This document shows, in pieces, positions 1 to 10,555 of a stretch of DNA of 64,000 nt (its first letter is position 1; each line of letters begins with the position of its first letter). Origin of the DNA: Liopterus haemorrhoidalis (Eukaryota > Arthropoda > Insecta > Coleoptera > Dytiscidae). The stretch is taken from positions 20,884,474 to 20,948,473 of the forward strand of contig OZ020625.1 of the NCBI GenBank assembly GCA_963971575.1, read 5' to 3'. A program made the position numbers and the translations under genes. Under the pieces are notes generated by a model that searched no databases, had not been told where the DNA came from, and saw only the letters and a program-made list of their open reading frames with translations.

Positions 1-460
1 CCACTAGTATTTAATAAAATATGAAAATGTGTTATTACTTAAACCAAATTATTTAATGATTATTGAGATTTGTTTATTTAATATAACTCCTCAATTGAGT
101 ATCGCTATCTCATTTCATTTCAAGGAGGAATCCCCGAAAAATATGTCTGGATCATAAAAACATGCTGGGTGGTCTAAAGCTCTATTTACTACATACACAA
201 ATTTACTTTTTTATCGATTCATTATTACAATAGTTACAATTGTTCTATTTGTTCGTTATATCGAGTGATGGTGAAAACTTGTCCCTGATTTTAGTCAGTT
301 GATGTTCTTTTTGTGGGTCAGATATTTCTGTTATTTTTTTAATTTTGTGAACTATGAAATATTTAAAGATTAAATTAAATTTTTTATTTTATTATTAATA
401 ATTGCAGTGTTAAAAATGTAACTAACAACATAAAACTGAAATAAATTTAGTATGTATTTG
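1..460. other. AT-rich sequence without a recognised gene
   Basis: I see no convincing coding region, RNA gene or terminal repeat here. It is AT-rich filler between the window edge and the small retro-insertion that follows. Confidence 0.5.
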
Positions 461-473
461 TTAGAAGTGATTT

Positions 474-522
474 TGGCGCAAATAGCCTTTGTTGCTGTGC
501 GCCAAAAATTTCAACTAACAAA
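474..522 (+). mobile_element. 49-bp 5'-truncated LINE tail with target-site duplication
   Basis: The 49 bases between two copies of TTAGAAGTGATTT (461-473 and 523-535) match, in the other orientation, the 3' end of the LINE fragment at 9717-10315. Both end in AACTAAC and contain a GGCGCA...TGCGCC stem. A 13-bp duplication around a pure 3' tail is what target-primed reverse transcription leaves when it aborts early. The insert is seen directly; the mechanism is inferred. Confidence 0.65.
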
Positions 523-701
523 TTAGAAGTGATTTGATTAATTTAGTTTTAGTGCTAGTTGGATATAAAATTACTTTGCGTAAATTATGGAAACATAATA
601 ATAATATCTTTATTTAATAGCACAGTGGCCAATCAAAATACAAAATATAAATTAAAATAGCATTTAAACTAAAATAAACTACTTCTAATAAGTATTAAAA
701 A

Positions 702-1231
702 TCAACAAAACAACTTTTTCAAAAGATGTTCACGTACTTTACTCTCAAATAATTTAAATCTTTCAATATCTTTAATTTCCTTAGGAAGTTGGTTATATAA
801 AGACAAACCTTTACAAAAAACACTGCTCTTAGTTGCTTCCTTTCTAACACAAGTTATTGAAAAATCTTCCTTATTTCTTGTGTTGTACACATGTACATCT
901 TTATTTTGTTTTATTCTAATTCTTATATAATCAGGTACCATATTTTTTAGTATTTTATAAATAAATGTTAATACTTTAAATTCAAGATAACTACTGATAT
1001 CTAGCCAATTCATCGCCTTTAACATAGACATAATACTTGTATACTTGTCACATTTTAATATTACTCTTAGGGCCTTATTTTGACATTTCTGTAACTTATC
1101 TATATCTGTTTTATTGCACATAAAAGTGACAGTTGCACAGTATGTCAAGTGTGGCAGTATAATTGTATTATATATTAATAATCTAGTGTATCTACTTAAA
1201 CTATACCTATAAGAAACTCTGCTGAAAAAGC
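702..1231 (-). pseudogene. LINE A ORF2, C-terminal domain
   Basis: This is the thumb and C-terminal region typical of LINE ORF2, with LQKCQNKALRVIL followed by VHVYNTRNKEDF and a closing LPKEIKDIERFKLFE block. It is in a different frame from the RT because of the single-base lesion near 1235. Open codons run upstream from 1148 towards that lesion. It ends at a stop at 702, followed by a short AT-rich 3' UTR. Confidence 0.8.
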
Positions 1232-2782
1232 CTATTTTTTTGCCACTTTCTTGATTACATATTGCACGTGCTCTTCAAATTTCAACTTCCTATCTAGTAC
1301 AACTCCTAAGTATTTATATTTATCAACCAATTCTAACACACAATTATTAACTTCTACTCTTTCTACCCTATTGTCTTTTATATCTAAATCGTACTCACTA
1401 TTTTTACATAATATCATATATTTACATTTATCTAAGTTAAGTTTCAGTCTGTTCATTTCAAAATACTCATTCATTATTTTTAGTTCATCTTTTAAACCAC
1501 TAATTAACTCTTTATAACTATCTCCTTCAACATATATTAAAGTATCATCCGCGAACATATTTATTTTACACTTTTTTAATATTTTTGTGATGTCATTAAT
1601 GTATACAATAAATAGCAATGATCCCAACACACTTCCCTGTGGCACTCCTATACAGTTTTCTAATTTCTCACCAAGCACACCATTCCATTTCACCTTTTGT
1701 TCTCTGTTCAGCATGTAACTGTTGAACCATTTCAATACTGTGCCCCTTATACCATAGCAGTAAAGTTTCTGCAGAAGTATTGATCTATTAATAGTTTCGA
1801 AAGCTCTTCTTAGATCTAAGAAAACTAGTCCTACATGTTTTTGCTTATCTAAAAAGGCTTTCCATTCATTTATAACATGCTGCAACGCAGTTTCACATGA
1901 ATGTTTACTTCTGAATCCCGACTGGAACTTTGATAAAGTATTATTTTTATCCAAATGTTGAATAATTTGTTGATATACAACTTTTTCCAGTATTTTTTCA
2001 CAAGCAGGGAGCATGTTCAGTGGCCTGAACTCATTTGCCTTTTTGGTTTTTTCAATTTTTGGTATCGGCACAACTACTGACAGTTTTAAAACTGCAGGAA
2101 CCTCTCCCTTTTCCAACGAGATGTTCAGCCAGTTCAGCAAAGGGTAACAAACAACATCAAATAAGTCTTTGATCAGTTTAATATTTATATTATCTGTACT
2201 TGACTTATTTGCCATAGTGAAAATATATTTTTGTAACTCCTGTAAACTAATGAGTTCAAAGTTGTTATTAATTTCTTTAATACTGTTGATAAAATAGCTG
2301 TTAAAGGCATTTGATATTTCTAAATCATTTTTTATTAACTTTCCATCGAAAAATATTTCTGTTTCTTTTTGATTTTGTTTTTGACCTAAAATGTCTTTTA
2401 ATGCTCGCCACATTAAGATAGGCTGTGATTTGCAGTTATCAATCTTTCTTTCATAAAATTTTTGTTTGGCTTCTCTCACTACATATTTGCATTCGTTCCT
2501 ACTTCTTTTATAACCATCCCAGTCTTCATCTGCTTTTGTAATCACATATTTTTTATAATTATTATCCCTGAGCTTTCTAGCATTTTTAATATTTTCATTA
2601 TACCATGGTTCACTTAAAAAATTACCGCATTTAAATTTCGTTTGCTCAGTAGATTCTATAACAGCGTTATTTATATTATTATAAAATTGTCCATAAGTCC
2701 TATTTACACAGCCACTAGCATATAGCCAATCACAACTGATTAAAATGTCTATAACACTATCTATATTAACAGTTTTTCGAGA
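1232..2782 (-). pseudogene. LINE A ORF2, reverse transcriptase domain
   Basis: This stretch copies element RNA into DNA at the nicked target. RT motifs appear in the usual order: EFRPLNMLP, SGFRSKHSCETAL, motif A FLDLRRAFETIN, motif B GVPQGSVLGSLLF, motif C FADDTLIY with both catalytic Asp, and YKYLGVVLD. It is open from just after the 2783 stop to a TAG at 1232. That TAG arises from a one-base loss in an A run: adding one A restores the frame of the next segment. All catalytic residues I can see are present. Confidence 0.88.
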
Positions 2783-3391
2783 TTACAATTTAATCTCATT
2801 TATTTTTATACCTTCACCTTCTATTTTAATTTCAATGATACTATGGTCACTTATTTTAGGTTGATGCAACACTTTGCAGTTCAGCTGGAAGTTGTTTGTT
2901 ATCACTAGATCTATAGCGCTTTTTGAATTGTTAGTTATTCTAGTGTAGTCAGTTACCATTTGTTTACACCCACTAGAATTAATTATTTCTTTTAATTTGC
3001 ACAAATAAAAGTCGTTCTGATCACCTTTAACATTTATATTAAAATCGCCCATTATTAAAATTTCATCTTCCGGTCTTGTTAATAGTTCATCTAAACAAAT
3101 TGTTAAAAAGTCGAGAAAACTTCTTTTATTACTACTTGGTGAATGATACACTGTCCCAACAACATATTTCCTGTTTTTAATTTTGATTTGAATTATAAGA
3201 CACCAGTAATTTAACACTTCAGATACTTTTTTTATAATTTTATATTCAATGTCTTTATGTATGTAAATTAACACTCCCCCTGTACGGCGACTTGTTGAAT
3301 CAACTCTTTCTATCTTATAGTCCAAGATCATTACTTCGGTATTATCAATGTCTTCTGTTAATCGTGTTTCAAAAAAATTTTGCATTTTCAC
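2783..3391 (-). pseudogene. LINE A ORF2, AP-endonuclease domain
   Basis: This is about 200 codons of an exonuclease-endonuclease-phosphatase fold, which nicks target DNA for retrotransposition. Visible motifs in order are RRTGGVLIY near the N-terminal end, then IMGDFN (metal-binding/catalytic Asp and Asn), SAIDLVIT, and the terminal SDHSII catalytic Asp-His. The first part of the domain is absent. It ends at an in-frame TAA, and the downstream RT reading frame is the same frame, so the original protein was continuous. It is non-functional as it stands because it is truncated and interrupted. Confidence 0.85.
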
Positions 3392-4506
3392 ACATTTCAG
3401 GGTTTCGCAGGTATTTAGGAAGTGAAGTAATGATTATTTGGGATGCCAAAACAAATTTTATGTTAAAATATATATATTTTGTTTTGTTAATTTTAATTCG
3501 AATGCGTAATACCATTATGTATGTTTCTAAATATGTGCAGTATTTTTTTTATATAGCAAGGTTCAATAAGATTTTGAAAATTGCGCTTGTGGCTTCCATT
3601 GGTTGTTTTAGTCATAAGCTCTGCCCTTCGGATTTCGTGTATTTATAGGAATATAAATAGCAGTATAGCCGTAATATATTTAGGCACTAATATGATACAG
3701 ACATTATAACACATGACTTAACTTATATTTTATTTCTTTACTTGTATCCATGGTATTATACATAAGTTACTTGGTTGTAAATCCAAGAGTATTCAATTTC
3801 AACAATTTCCACTGGTTATTAAATTTACGCTTTTAAAATTTAAATGCAATATTTGCCCAAATATATCTAGAATTTTGAAAAAATAATTTAAACCAAATAA
3901 AAATGCAAAAAAAAAACAGAAATAATGAAATTGCCTCGAGTCCGGATTGAACCCGAGTTTGCAAATTAAAACGCCAGTATTCTAAGCATTACACCATCGA
4001 AGCGCTCTGTTTGCTGTACTACATAATATCATTAAATATTTTACATGGTCAAGCAAAAAACACAAAAAATGCGTTATTTTCCGAAAACATAATCTGATCA
4101 AAATTTCGTGTTGTACTATTCCAGTTCACACAAATGTACATTACTTAGAATTTTAGTTTAAACCATCTGGGCTACAGGGTGTGAGACAAAAAAAAAACAA
4201 TTTTGGCAAAAATCGCTTCAAAATAATTTATTTTGCAAAAATATTTTCATTTAATACCCTACTCAGAATTTATTTATTTACTTATTTTTTTTCGGTGTGC
4301 ATATATTTGTTTATATTTTCAGAGGGATATGTTTTTTAGAGGTTTTGGTACTTTTTCTATGTGCGGGTAAACGAGTTGTATAAGCATGCCAAATATCAAC
4401 TCTCTAGGTTAAGCCGTTTGGCTACAATTTTTACCGAACAGACAGACAGACACGCAGACGACAAAATGACAGTATAAGGGTTTTTTGGTCATACCTACAA
4501 AATCCT
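3384..4506 (-). mobile_element. Helentron-like non-autonomous element, family T2 (copy a)
   Basis: Minus-strand copy of the family best seen at 29686-30881. Its 5' subterminal repeat lies at 4491-4506 (ATACCTACAAAATCCT in + orientation). A short CTGT/GACA stretch (4439-4460) follows, then the conserved GTAGCCAAACGGCTTAACC block, and the 3' subterminal repeat near 3396-3415. The last part of the 3' hairpin is missing where it abuts LINE A. No protein is encoded. It carries a tRNA-like segment at 3933-4010. Confidence 0.65.
3933..4010 (-). other. tRNA-like segment inside T2 element
   Basis: Read on the minus strand it shows a box A-like TGGTGTAATGC (3986-3996) and box B-like GGTTCAATCC (3944-3953). 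A run of T residues in the minus strand about 25 bases further on resembles a polymerase III terminator. The T-arm does not pair perfectly, so this is not a normal tRNA gene. The same position in the other T2 copies holds a diverged version. Confidence 0.5.
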
Positions 4507-4878
4507 AAAATCAGGTTCCTATAGAATTTTGTAATAAATTTACCAAAACAAACTGAAGACGAGCATAATGATCATCCTCATAGTTCTAAAGAAACATGTC
4601 TAATTAGTACAGACACGGAAACACAAAATGTTTACCTAACGACCAGCATTGATAACTCAAATGAAAATACAAACGATATTGCATGTTTAGCGGAAAATAT
4701 GAGAAAAGCAAGTTGATCAATTTTGACAGACGAAAAACTTGATTTTATAGATTTAGACAGATTTGGAAACCTCATCAAAATTTATCGTGTTTGAACATTT
4801 TTAGTGCAATGTACGAAATTTTTAAAAGAATAATAACAAATAAAGGTAATACTAGAAATTTATTTTTTACAATACAAA
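4507..4878 (+). other. Spacer with a short coding-like remnant
   Basis: About 55 codons are open from roughly 4557 to 4720 on the + strand (acidic and Ser/Thr-rich, beginning EDEHNDHPHSS), with further open codons after one stop. The composition is less AT-biased than its surroundings and looks like a decayed transposon or host protein fragment. I do not recognise the family. Confidence 0.25.
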
Positions 4879-4945
4879 TACAGGGTGTTTGTTTGAAAGG
4901 GGCACCCCGAAAATCTCCTTTATTTATAAAGATACAAAAGAACCT

Positions 4946-5640
4946 CAGAACAAAAGTTAAACAAGACAAAAAAGCCCATCTAAAGGTTACTATAACAATT
5001 CTGAGGCACTTCCGGTTTCACCGGAAATGATGTCAACTTTTGATCTAGCATAGGGAATCGATAATTTTATATTTTTTTCCTAAAAGTACATTAAATTAGC
5101 TTTACAATGACACCAAAAAGTCATATTTTTATGTTAACCATTTCAAAATGGCGACCATTTATTTACAAAATAATAATCAACATAAGTTTTACAAAGTTGA
5201 ACGTAGCAAGCTTTGAAAACAATAAAAAAAGAAACAAAGTATCTCTAAAATAAACTGTTATAACTAGTTATTATATGAAATAACATGAAATCTTCAGAAC
5301 AAAACTTAAACTAGACAAAGAGGCCCATCTAAAGATTACTATAAGAATTCTGAGGCACTTCCGGTTTCACCGGAAATGATGTCAACTTTTGATCTTGTGT
5401 AGGGAATCGATAATTTTATATTTTTCTTCTAAAAGTACATTAAATTAGCTTTACAACGACACCAAAAAGTCATATTTTTATGTTAATCATTTCAAAATGG
5501 CGACCATTTATTTACAAAATAATAATCAACATAAATTTTACAAAGTTGAACGTAGCAAGCTTTGAAAACAATAAAAAAAGAAACAAAATATCTCTAAAAT
5601 AAACTGTTATAATTAGTTATTATATGAAATAACATGAAAT
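4946..5640 (+). repeat. Tandem duplication of the left terminal repeat
   Basis: The segment 4946-5283 (containing the palindromic TTCCGGTTTCACCGGAA) is repeated almost exactly at about 5290-5640. The right arm (6860-7215, inverted) carries it only once, so the duplication arose on the left after the two arms were established. Confidence 0.8.
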
Positions 5641-5752
5641 AACTTAAATTTTAATTTTTCAATTAAATGTTTTATAAATAACAAGAGTTTAATAGTTTAT
5701 TTTGCTTACTTTTGTTTGAAAAAAAAAACGTATTATTAGTAGAAGTCGTTAT

Positions 5753-6854
5753 TTGTACCTAATTATGGTTTATGTACGATATACCAACGAAGAGATGACA
5801 GATATGGTTCTGATATACGGAGAGTGCCAAAGAAATGCGGTTAGGGCCCAGCGACTCTATCAGGAAAGGTATCCTGATAGAGCTCAGCCGAGAAGGCAGT
5901 ATTTTATAATTCGTGAACAAATTAAGCCAGCGAGGTTCATTCGAAATTCAAAAACGACGTCCCGAAAGAGGAAACCATGTAGAAAATGACGAAGAAAGAA
6001 TATTGGCTTACGTCCACTACGACTCGGAAGTGTCGGTGCTGGAGATTGCAAAAGAATGCGGTGTTTCACAATGGAAAGTCTGGAAGGTTTTAAAAAAACG
6101 TGGGTTTAAGCCTTATAAACCGCATTTAAGCCAATTTATCCACGCAAATGATGAAGATTGCCGACTGAACTTTTGTAATTGGTTTTTGGGTATGTGGGAA
6201 AATGATAATCGCTTCCATTATAAAATAATGTTTTCGGACGAATCCAATTTTACCAGAAATGGTTTATTCAATAGGAATAATGTAAGACGTTGGTCGACGG
6301 AAAATCCCAGGGAATTAAGATCTTCCAGATTCCAACACAGGTTTGGTTTCAATGTTTGGCTGGGAATTCTAGGGACAAAAATTGTAGGCCCAATTATTTA
6401 CCATGACAGCCTTAAAGTTAACAGGTATTTAAATTTATTACAAAATGAAGTGGAGGATTTGTTGGATGATTTACCACTTGCTGATAGGATAGGAATGTGG
6501 TTCCAACAAGATGGAGCACCAGCTCATAACGCTAGAAACGTCTGTGCCTATTTTAATGGCCAATACCCAGATAAATGGATTGGAACACATTCAATTAATC
6601 CCTGGCCTGCACAATCGCCGGATCTCACGCCTTTGGATTTTTTCGTTTGGGGGCATTTAAAAGATAGAGTGTATCGGACAACACCAACGACGATAGAAGA
6701 TTTAGAAGAAAGGGTTAGAAGTGCAATTCGGGATATCCAAGAGTATACTCTTATAAGGGCGATGGAAGAGTTTTTATTAAGAATGAGAAAATGTGTGAAC
6801 AATAATGGTGCTTTGATCGAACATTTGTATTTTTTTTTTTTTTTTGTAAAATAA
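5753..6854 (+). pseudogene. DD41D mariner transposase, one frameshift
   Basis: This cut-and-paste transposase has an N-terminal helix-turn-helix (YTNEEMTDMVLIYG, then QRLYQERYP), then a second HTH (VSVLEIAKECGVSQWKVWKVL). The catalytic domain has Asp in MFSDESNF, Asp in WFQQDGAPAH and Asp in SPDLTPLDFF. I count 41 residues between the last two, hence DD41D. The first ~60 codons are in one frame and the rest in another; the shift lies near 5930-5945. Otherwise it is full length, about 350 residues. All three acidic residues are present, so one base separates it from a complete frame. Confidence 0.88.
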
Positions 6855-7269
6855 TTGTAGAAAGCAATAGTTTTTTTTTTCTAAAGAGTCAAATAGTTTA
6901 TTTTAGAGATATTTTGTTTCTTTTTTTATTGTTTTCAAAGCTTGCTACGTTGCACTTTGTAAAACTTATGTTGATTATTATTTTGTAAATAAATGGTCGC
7001 CATTTTGAAATGGTTAACATAAAAATATAACTTTTTGGTGTCATTGTAAAGCTAATTTAATGTACTTTAGGAAAAAAATACAAAATTATCGATTCCCATG
7101 CTAGATCAAAAGTTGATATCATTTCCGGTGAAACCGGAAGTGCCTCAGAATTCTTATAGTAACCTTTAGATGGGCCTTTTTGTCTAGTTTAACTTTTGTT
7201 CTGAAGATTTTTTGTATCTTTACAAATAAAGGAAATTTTCGGGGTGCCCCGTTTCAAACAAACCCTGTA

Positions 7270-7676
7270 TACGTTTGTGTGTACACTATATATGTTCATG
7301 TAGGTAAATTGCCCCCCCCCAAGCAAGAAATCCTGGGTGCGCTATTGGCTGCTATTGCCATGCATTTGGTGCGACGAAGCACGCTTCGTATTTATTTAGG
7401 CAGGCGAGCCAAACTGAAACTGGCTCCGTTTTCAAACAGTTTGATGGCCTCCGCAGAGAGTTGGTGTGTAGAGCGGGTGGTTAGTTCATGAGGTAGAATT
7501 ACATTAAAGCGAGCCAGTTAGATGTTGGCACGTTAGTTCGAGTTAAGCATCGCGTATTATAAACGTGTTTTTCTTCAAGCGGATTATAATGCTAACATTA
7601 CATTGTTCAATATATTCGGTAGAAATGATACATTTTTTTACTAGTAACAAAATGTGAACATTTTTATACTAGTAAA
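7270..7676. other. Unassigned spacer, locally GC-rich
   Basis: A C9 run (7312-7320) and a GC-rich block to about 7490 stand out from the AT-rich surroundings. An open stretch of ~100 codons starts inside the mariner end, so it is probably chance. No motif or repeat partner is recognised in the window. Confidence 0.3.
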
Positions 7677-8080
7677 TAGTTCATATAGTTATCAACAGAT
7701 GGCACTGATGGCAGCAGTCGCCATAAACAAAACATCTGTCAATTTAATATGTTTCTAGCCTGGTTTGTAGTGAATTCAGAAATTAGTTACGTTATAAGTG
7801 AGTTACTTTATTATTATTCTGTGATCATTCTGTGATTAGTTACAAAATACACAATATAAAGATTAAAAATTAAAAAATGATAGTTCATATAGTTATCAAC
7901 AGATGGCACTGATGGCAGCAGTCGCCACAAACAAAACATCTGTCAATTTAATATGTTTGTAGCGTGGTTTGTAGTGAATTCAGAAATTAGTTACGTTATT
8001 AGTGAGTTACTTTATTATTATTCTGTAATCATTCTGTGATTAGTTACAAAATACACAATATAAAGATTAAAAATTAAAAA
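7677..8080 (+). repeat. Two tandem copies of a 204-bp unit
   Basis: The unit starting TAGTTCATATAGTTATCAAC at 7677 is repeated from 7881 with few differences. It includes ACAGATGGCACTGATGGCAG. The second copy leads directly into an ATG at 8081, so the unit looks like a duplicated upstream region of the short reading frame that follows. Confidence 0.85.
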
Positions 8081-8149
8081 ATGTCTGAACCAATTCAATG
8101 TACACCGCCAGAATTAGCAGCAATAGCATCTGAAACTATAAAGTCATAA
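8081..8149 (+). pseudogene. Truncated N-terminus resembling Crypton-type recombinase
   Basis: There are 22 codons then TAA. The start, MSEPIQCTPPELAAIASETI, is the kind of opening I associate with insect tyrosine-recombinase (Crypton-like) transposon proteins. No catalytic region survives downstream. The identification is tentative because so little is left. The ATG sits right after the 204-bp tandem repeat. Confidence 0.3.
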
Positions 8150-8188
8150 GTATTTATGGTTGCAAATTTTTAATAACTACGCTTGAAG

Positions 8189-8334
8189 AAAAAATAGTAT
8201 ATGTCACTCGGAGTAGAACGCCTTTTTTGTGCTTCACTCAATATGCAAGCCTCGGCTGCGCCTTGGCAGCAACATTTGAGCTTAGCATAAAAAAGAGCGC
8301 GTTCTACTCCTAGTAACATAATATACTATTTTTT
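8189..8334. repeat. Short inverted-repeat (hairpin) element
   Basis: AAAATAGTATATGTCACTCG at the left and a near-complementary block ending at 8334 flank a ~80-bp loop; GAGTAGAACGC pairs with GCGTTCTACTC. It may be the right end of whatever element held the Crypton-like start: GCTTGAAGAAAAA at 8181-8193 also pairs with TTTTTCTTCAAGC at 7568-7580. Confidence 0.5.
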
Positions 8335-8464
8335 ACTGGGTCGTGTGGTGTGTTTTGTGTAACTATTAGAAAAGAACAGTATCAGTAACCTTTTGTAAGA
8401 AGGTTACCCTCGAAATAAAACAACTGGGAACACATATACCGGATTTGGACATTTCAAAAACTCA

Positions 8465-8766
8465 GAGGCGTACCTAGGGGTATGGCAGGCATGGCACGTG
8501 CCCTGGGCGCCACTTGAAGTGGGGCGCAAAATGACAAAAAAAAGGAAAACAAAACAAAAAGAATAAAAAATAATTTAAAAAATATTTTGAAAAAAAAAAT
8601 ACATGAAAATTAAAATCTTGTACTTTGCCTGTTCTAGAATGAAAGAAAGTGTATAGTTTCAGCAACATCTGGTCTAATATAAATACAAAAGGCAATAAAA
8701 ATTTCAAATGCCGCTGACAAATGTGTCCCATCACTTTTCGGTTATTTGAACAAACCCTAAACCCTA
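8465..8766. other. hAT-like terminal sequence and A-rich filler
   Basis: CAGAGGCGTACCTAGGGGTA near 8464 resembles the CAGNGGCGTA start of many hAT MITEs in this window. No matching opposite end or 8-bp duplication was found, so it is probably a truncated copy. The rest is A-rich and noncoding. Confidence 0.35.
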
Positions 8767-9278
8767 ATAAAACCAGTGGCGAAGGGACACCTTGGCTAGA
8801 CTTGCCCTCCCATAAAAAAAATAATACTAAAAAAAATACATAAAAAAAAATTAAATTTTTTTAAAAAAATTTAAAAGAAGATTTAGGTAAATCTTTAAAA
8901 ATACATCAAATTATGTCCTATACAAATTTTTGTCCAAGGCTTGGTTTACTAGTTACGATTTTTTTTAAATTTTAAAGTTTAATAACTTCCGTTTCCGGTT
9001 TCGGATTTTAATAAAAAACAATAGGGTTCTTCCCAATTATTAGGAGAATTTTTTAGTACCAGAACGAACTCTTTAAGTTAAACCGTTTTTGAGTTATCGT
9101 GTATACACACAGACACACAGCCACACACACACACAGACACACACACATACGGACGGCACTTCGAAAATAGGTTTTTTGTTTTCCCTGGACCATGAAACGT
9201 GGTCATCAGTCAAAATCTTGACATCGAAAATTTTCGTGATTACAATACTTGCCCCTTATATATTAAGGTCGGGCAAGT
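8767..9278 (-). mobile_element. Helentron-like element, family T3 (copy a)
   Basis: Minus-strand relative of the element at 28328-29091. Its 5' end GGGCAAGT lies at 9271-9278 and its 3' end CCAGTGGCGAAGGG at about 8773-8786, with a run of A on each side. In place of a long GT array there is only a short interrupted CA tract (9104-9150). After it comes the conserved block complementary to AACTCAAAAACGGTTTAAC. No coding capacity. Confidence 0.65.
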
Positions 9279-9335
9279 AAAAACGAACTTGAAACCTCGT
9301 CTGTGAAAGTTTATTTTAATCTATTTGGTTTGTTA

Positions 9336-9713
9336 TAGTCTATCTCATAAAGACTGATAGTAATAAAATTTATTATTTGTGAAAATTTATTGTTTTTTCA
9401 CACAGAAGCGGCCCACTAAATATGAATAGTTCGAAACGAAATATTGTTAAAAAACACCGAGTGTGCCGCACATCTTATATGGGAATACGAACTAGGGTTA
9501 AACACAATAGATCATAAAAATTTGACCCTAAAATTTTGAGGAAAAATATGGTGACAGGCGTGTGTTTAATGATATGATAAATATGGTCATTGGCGTGCGT
9601 TTAATAAAATGATAAATAGTAATATAGAAATACACAAAACCAATTTAAATGTGTTTAAAATTGGTAACTGCCTGACAAAGATTTATTACTATCAGTCTTT
9701 CTGAGATAGACTA
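9336..9713. mobile_element. TA-flanked MITE, family X (copy a)
   Basis: The 378-bp element has terminal inverted repeats TAGTCTATCTCATAAAGACTG / CAGTCTTTCTGAGATAGACTA flanked by TA, and no reading frame. A second copy lies at 45319-45741. TA duplication and the terminal repeats suggest it is moved by a mariner/Tc1-type transposase. Confidence 0.8.
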
Positions 9714-9716
9714 TAG

Positions 9717-10320
9717 GTAGTTAGTTAAAATTTTTGGCACACAGCAACAAAGGCTATTTGCGCCTACGCAGCCCATCTAAATGACTACACTACATATTAA
9801 AAACAATAAATTAGACAGTAAATAAATAAATAGAATCATTAAAAATACGCATACTCAATAAAAGAAATCTTGCACGGACAAATACAAATAAATAATATAA
9901 GAAGTCTGTTCGAAAAAATGAACAGACGCAGGGTGATTGTAAGAGGCTGTAAAGGGGCCAATTACCATCAAATATCACAGTCAATAACTAGGAATACATT
10001 AAAATAAGGTGCAAGACTTCACACATAAAACAATAAGTTCGATCCTCTCAGGAAGAGTATCAGCCTGTCCATGAGTACCCTGTCGTCACCTAAAGTAACT
10101 TACAGGTCATAGCACAGGCCTAACCACTCCCAGACATCCTCGAACTGTAAACACTCAGTTAAAAAGTGTAACACAGACAAATCTGTGTTACACGTCTCGC
10201 AGATAGGGGGCTCTTCACCTCGAAGGAGGTGTCCATGGGTCCACCAACAGTGACCTATACGGAACAGTGACTCCAATTTTATTAATGTAGGTGTGGAAAC
10301 CGTACGGATAGTTGATTATA
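9717..10320 (-). mobile_element. 3' fragment of an RNase-H-type LINE
   Basis: Minus-strand LINE end with the last part of ORF2 (stop at about 10100) and ~380 bp of 3' UTR. It terminates in a hairpin with GCGCAAATAGCC and the tail AACTAAC at 9717. The ORF2 part shows HGHLLRGEEPP-ICETCN-HFLTEC, the Cys/His cluster that follows the RNase H region in several insect LINE clades. The fragment ends about 60 bp upstream of the caveolin TATA box. Confidence 0.7.
10100..10315 (-). pseudogene. LINE ORF2 C-terminal Cys/His cluster
   Basis: About 70 codons are open on the minus strand, beginning IRTVSTPTLIKLESLFRIGH and then CETCNTDLSVLHFLTEC. The C-x2-C...H-x4-C spacing fits the zinc-knuckle-like tail of jockey/I-type ORF2. 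All upstream domains are missing. It has no function here. Confidence 0.7.
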
Positions 10321-10376
10321 CAATATTTCTTTCAAAAATGTAATCCACACAATTGAAATCTCTGAACGATTTGATC

Positions 10377-10386
10377 TATATAAAAG
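10377..10386 (+). promoter_or_regulatory. Candidate TATA box of the caveolin gene
   Basis: TATATAAAAG lies 170-180 bp upstream of the caveolin ATG, which would place transcription start near 10407-10415 and give a 5' UTR of about 145 bp. It is the best TATA match in the 500 bp upstream. There is no independent evidence of the start site. Confidence 0.45.
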
Positions 10387-10555
10387 TTTCAGCGCCTGCG
10401 CTTTATAACTATTTGTAACTTGTTGAAACTCTTTTCAACACAGTCTGTTTTATAGTTCGTTTAGTAAACAATGTAAAAGTGATAGCAATAACTGTTACTT
10501 TTGAAATACAATTTTAAATGTAATTCAATCAATTAAAAATATATGTGATTGAATC

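Larger units (their letters stand above)
596..3391 (-). mobile_element. Non-LTR retrotransposon (LINE A), 5'-truncated
   Basis: On the minus strand the order is endonuclease domain, reverse transcriptase, C-terminal domain, then a 3' end with AATAAA and an ATT-rich tail (about 596-617). This is the order of APE-type LINE ORF2 (jockey/CR1/L2-like; clade not assigned). The 5' part, including any ORF1 and the start of the endonuclease, is missing: the element begins abruptly next to a T2 element at 3384-3391. Coding damage is light: one in-frame TAA near 2783 and one single-base shift in an A run near 1235. Confidence 0.85.
4881..7267 (+). mobile_element. mariner-like DNA transposon, DD41D type
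   Basis: The element is bounded by TA (4879-4880 and 7268-7269) and has long terminal inverted repeats starting CAGGGTGTTTGTTTGAAA. The repeats are roughly 390 bp, far longer than the ~30 bp of classical mariner, and enclose one transposase gene. The left arm contains an extra tandem copy of its inner part. Low divergence between the arms and a nearly open transposase suggest a fairly young insertion. Confidence 0.88.
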
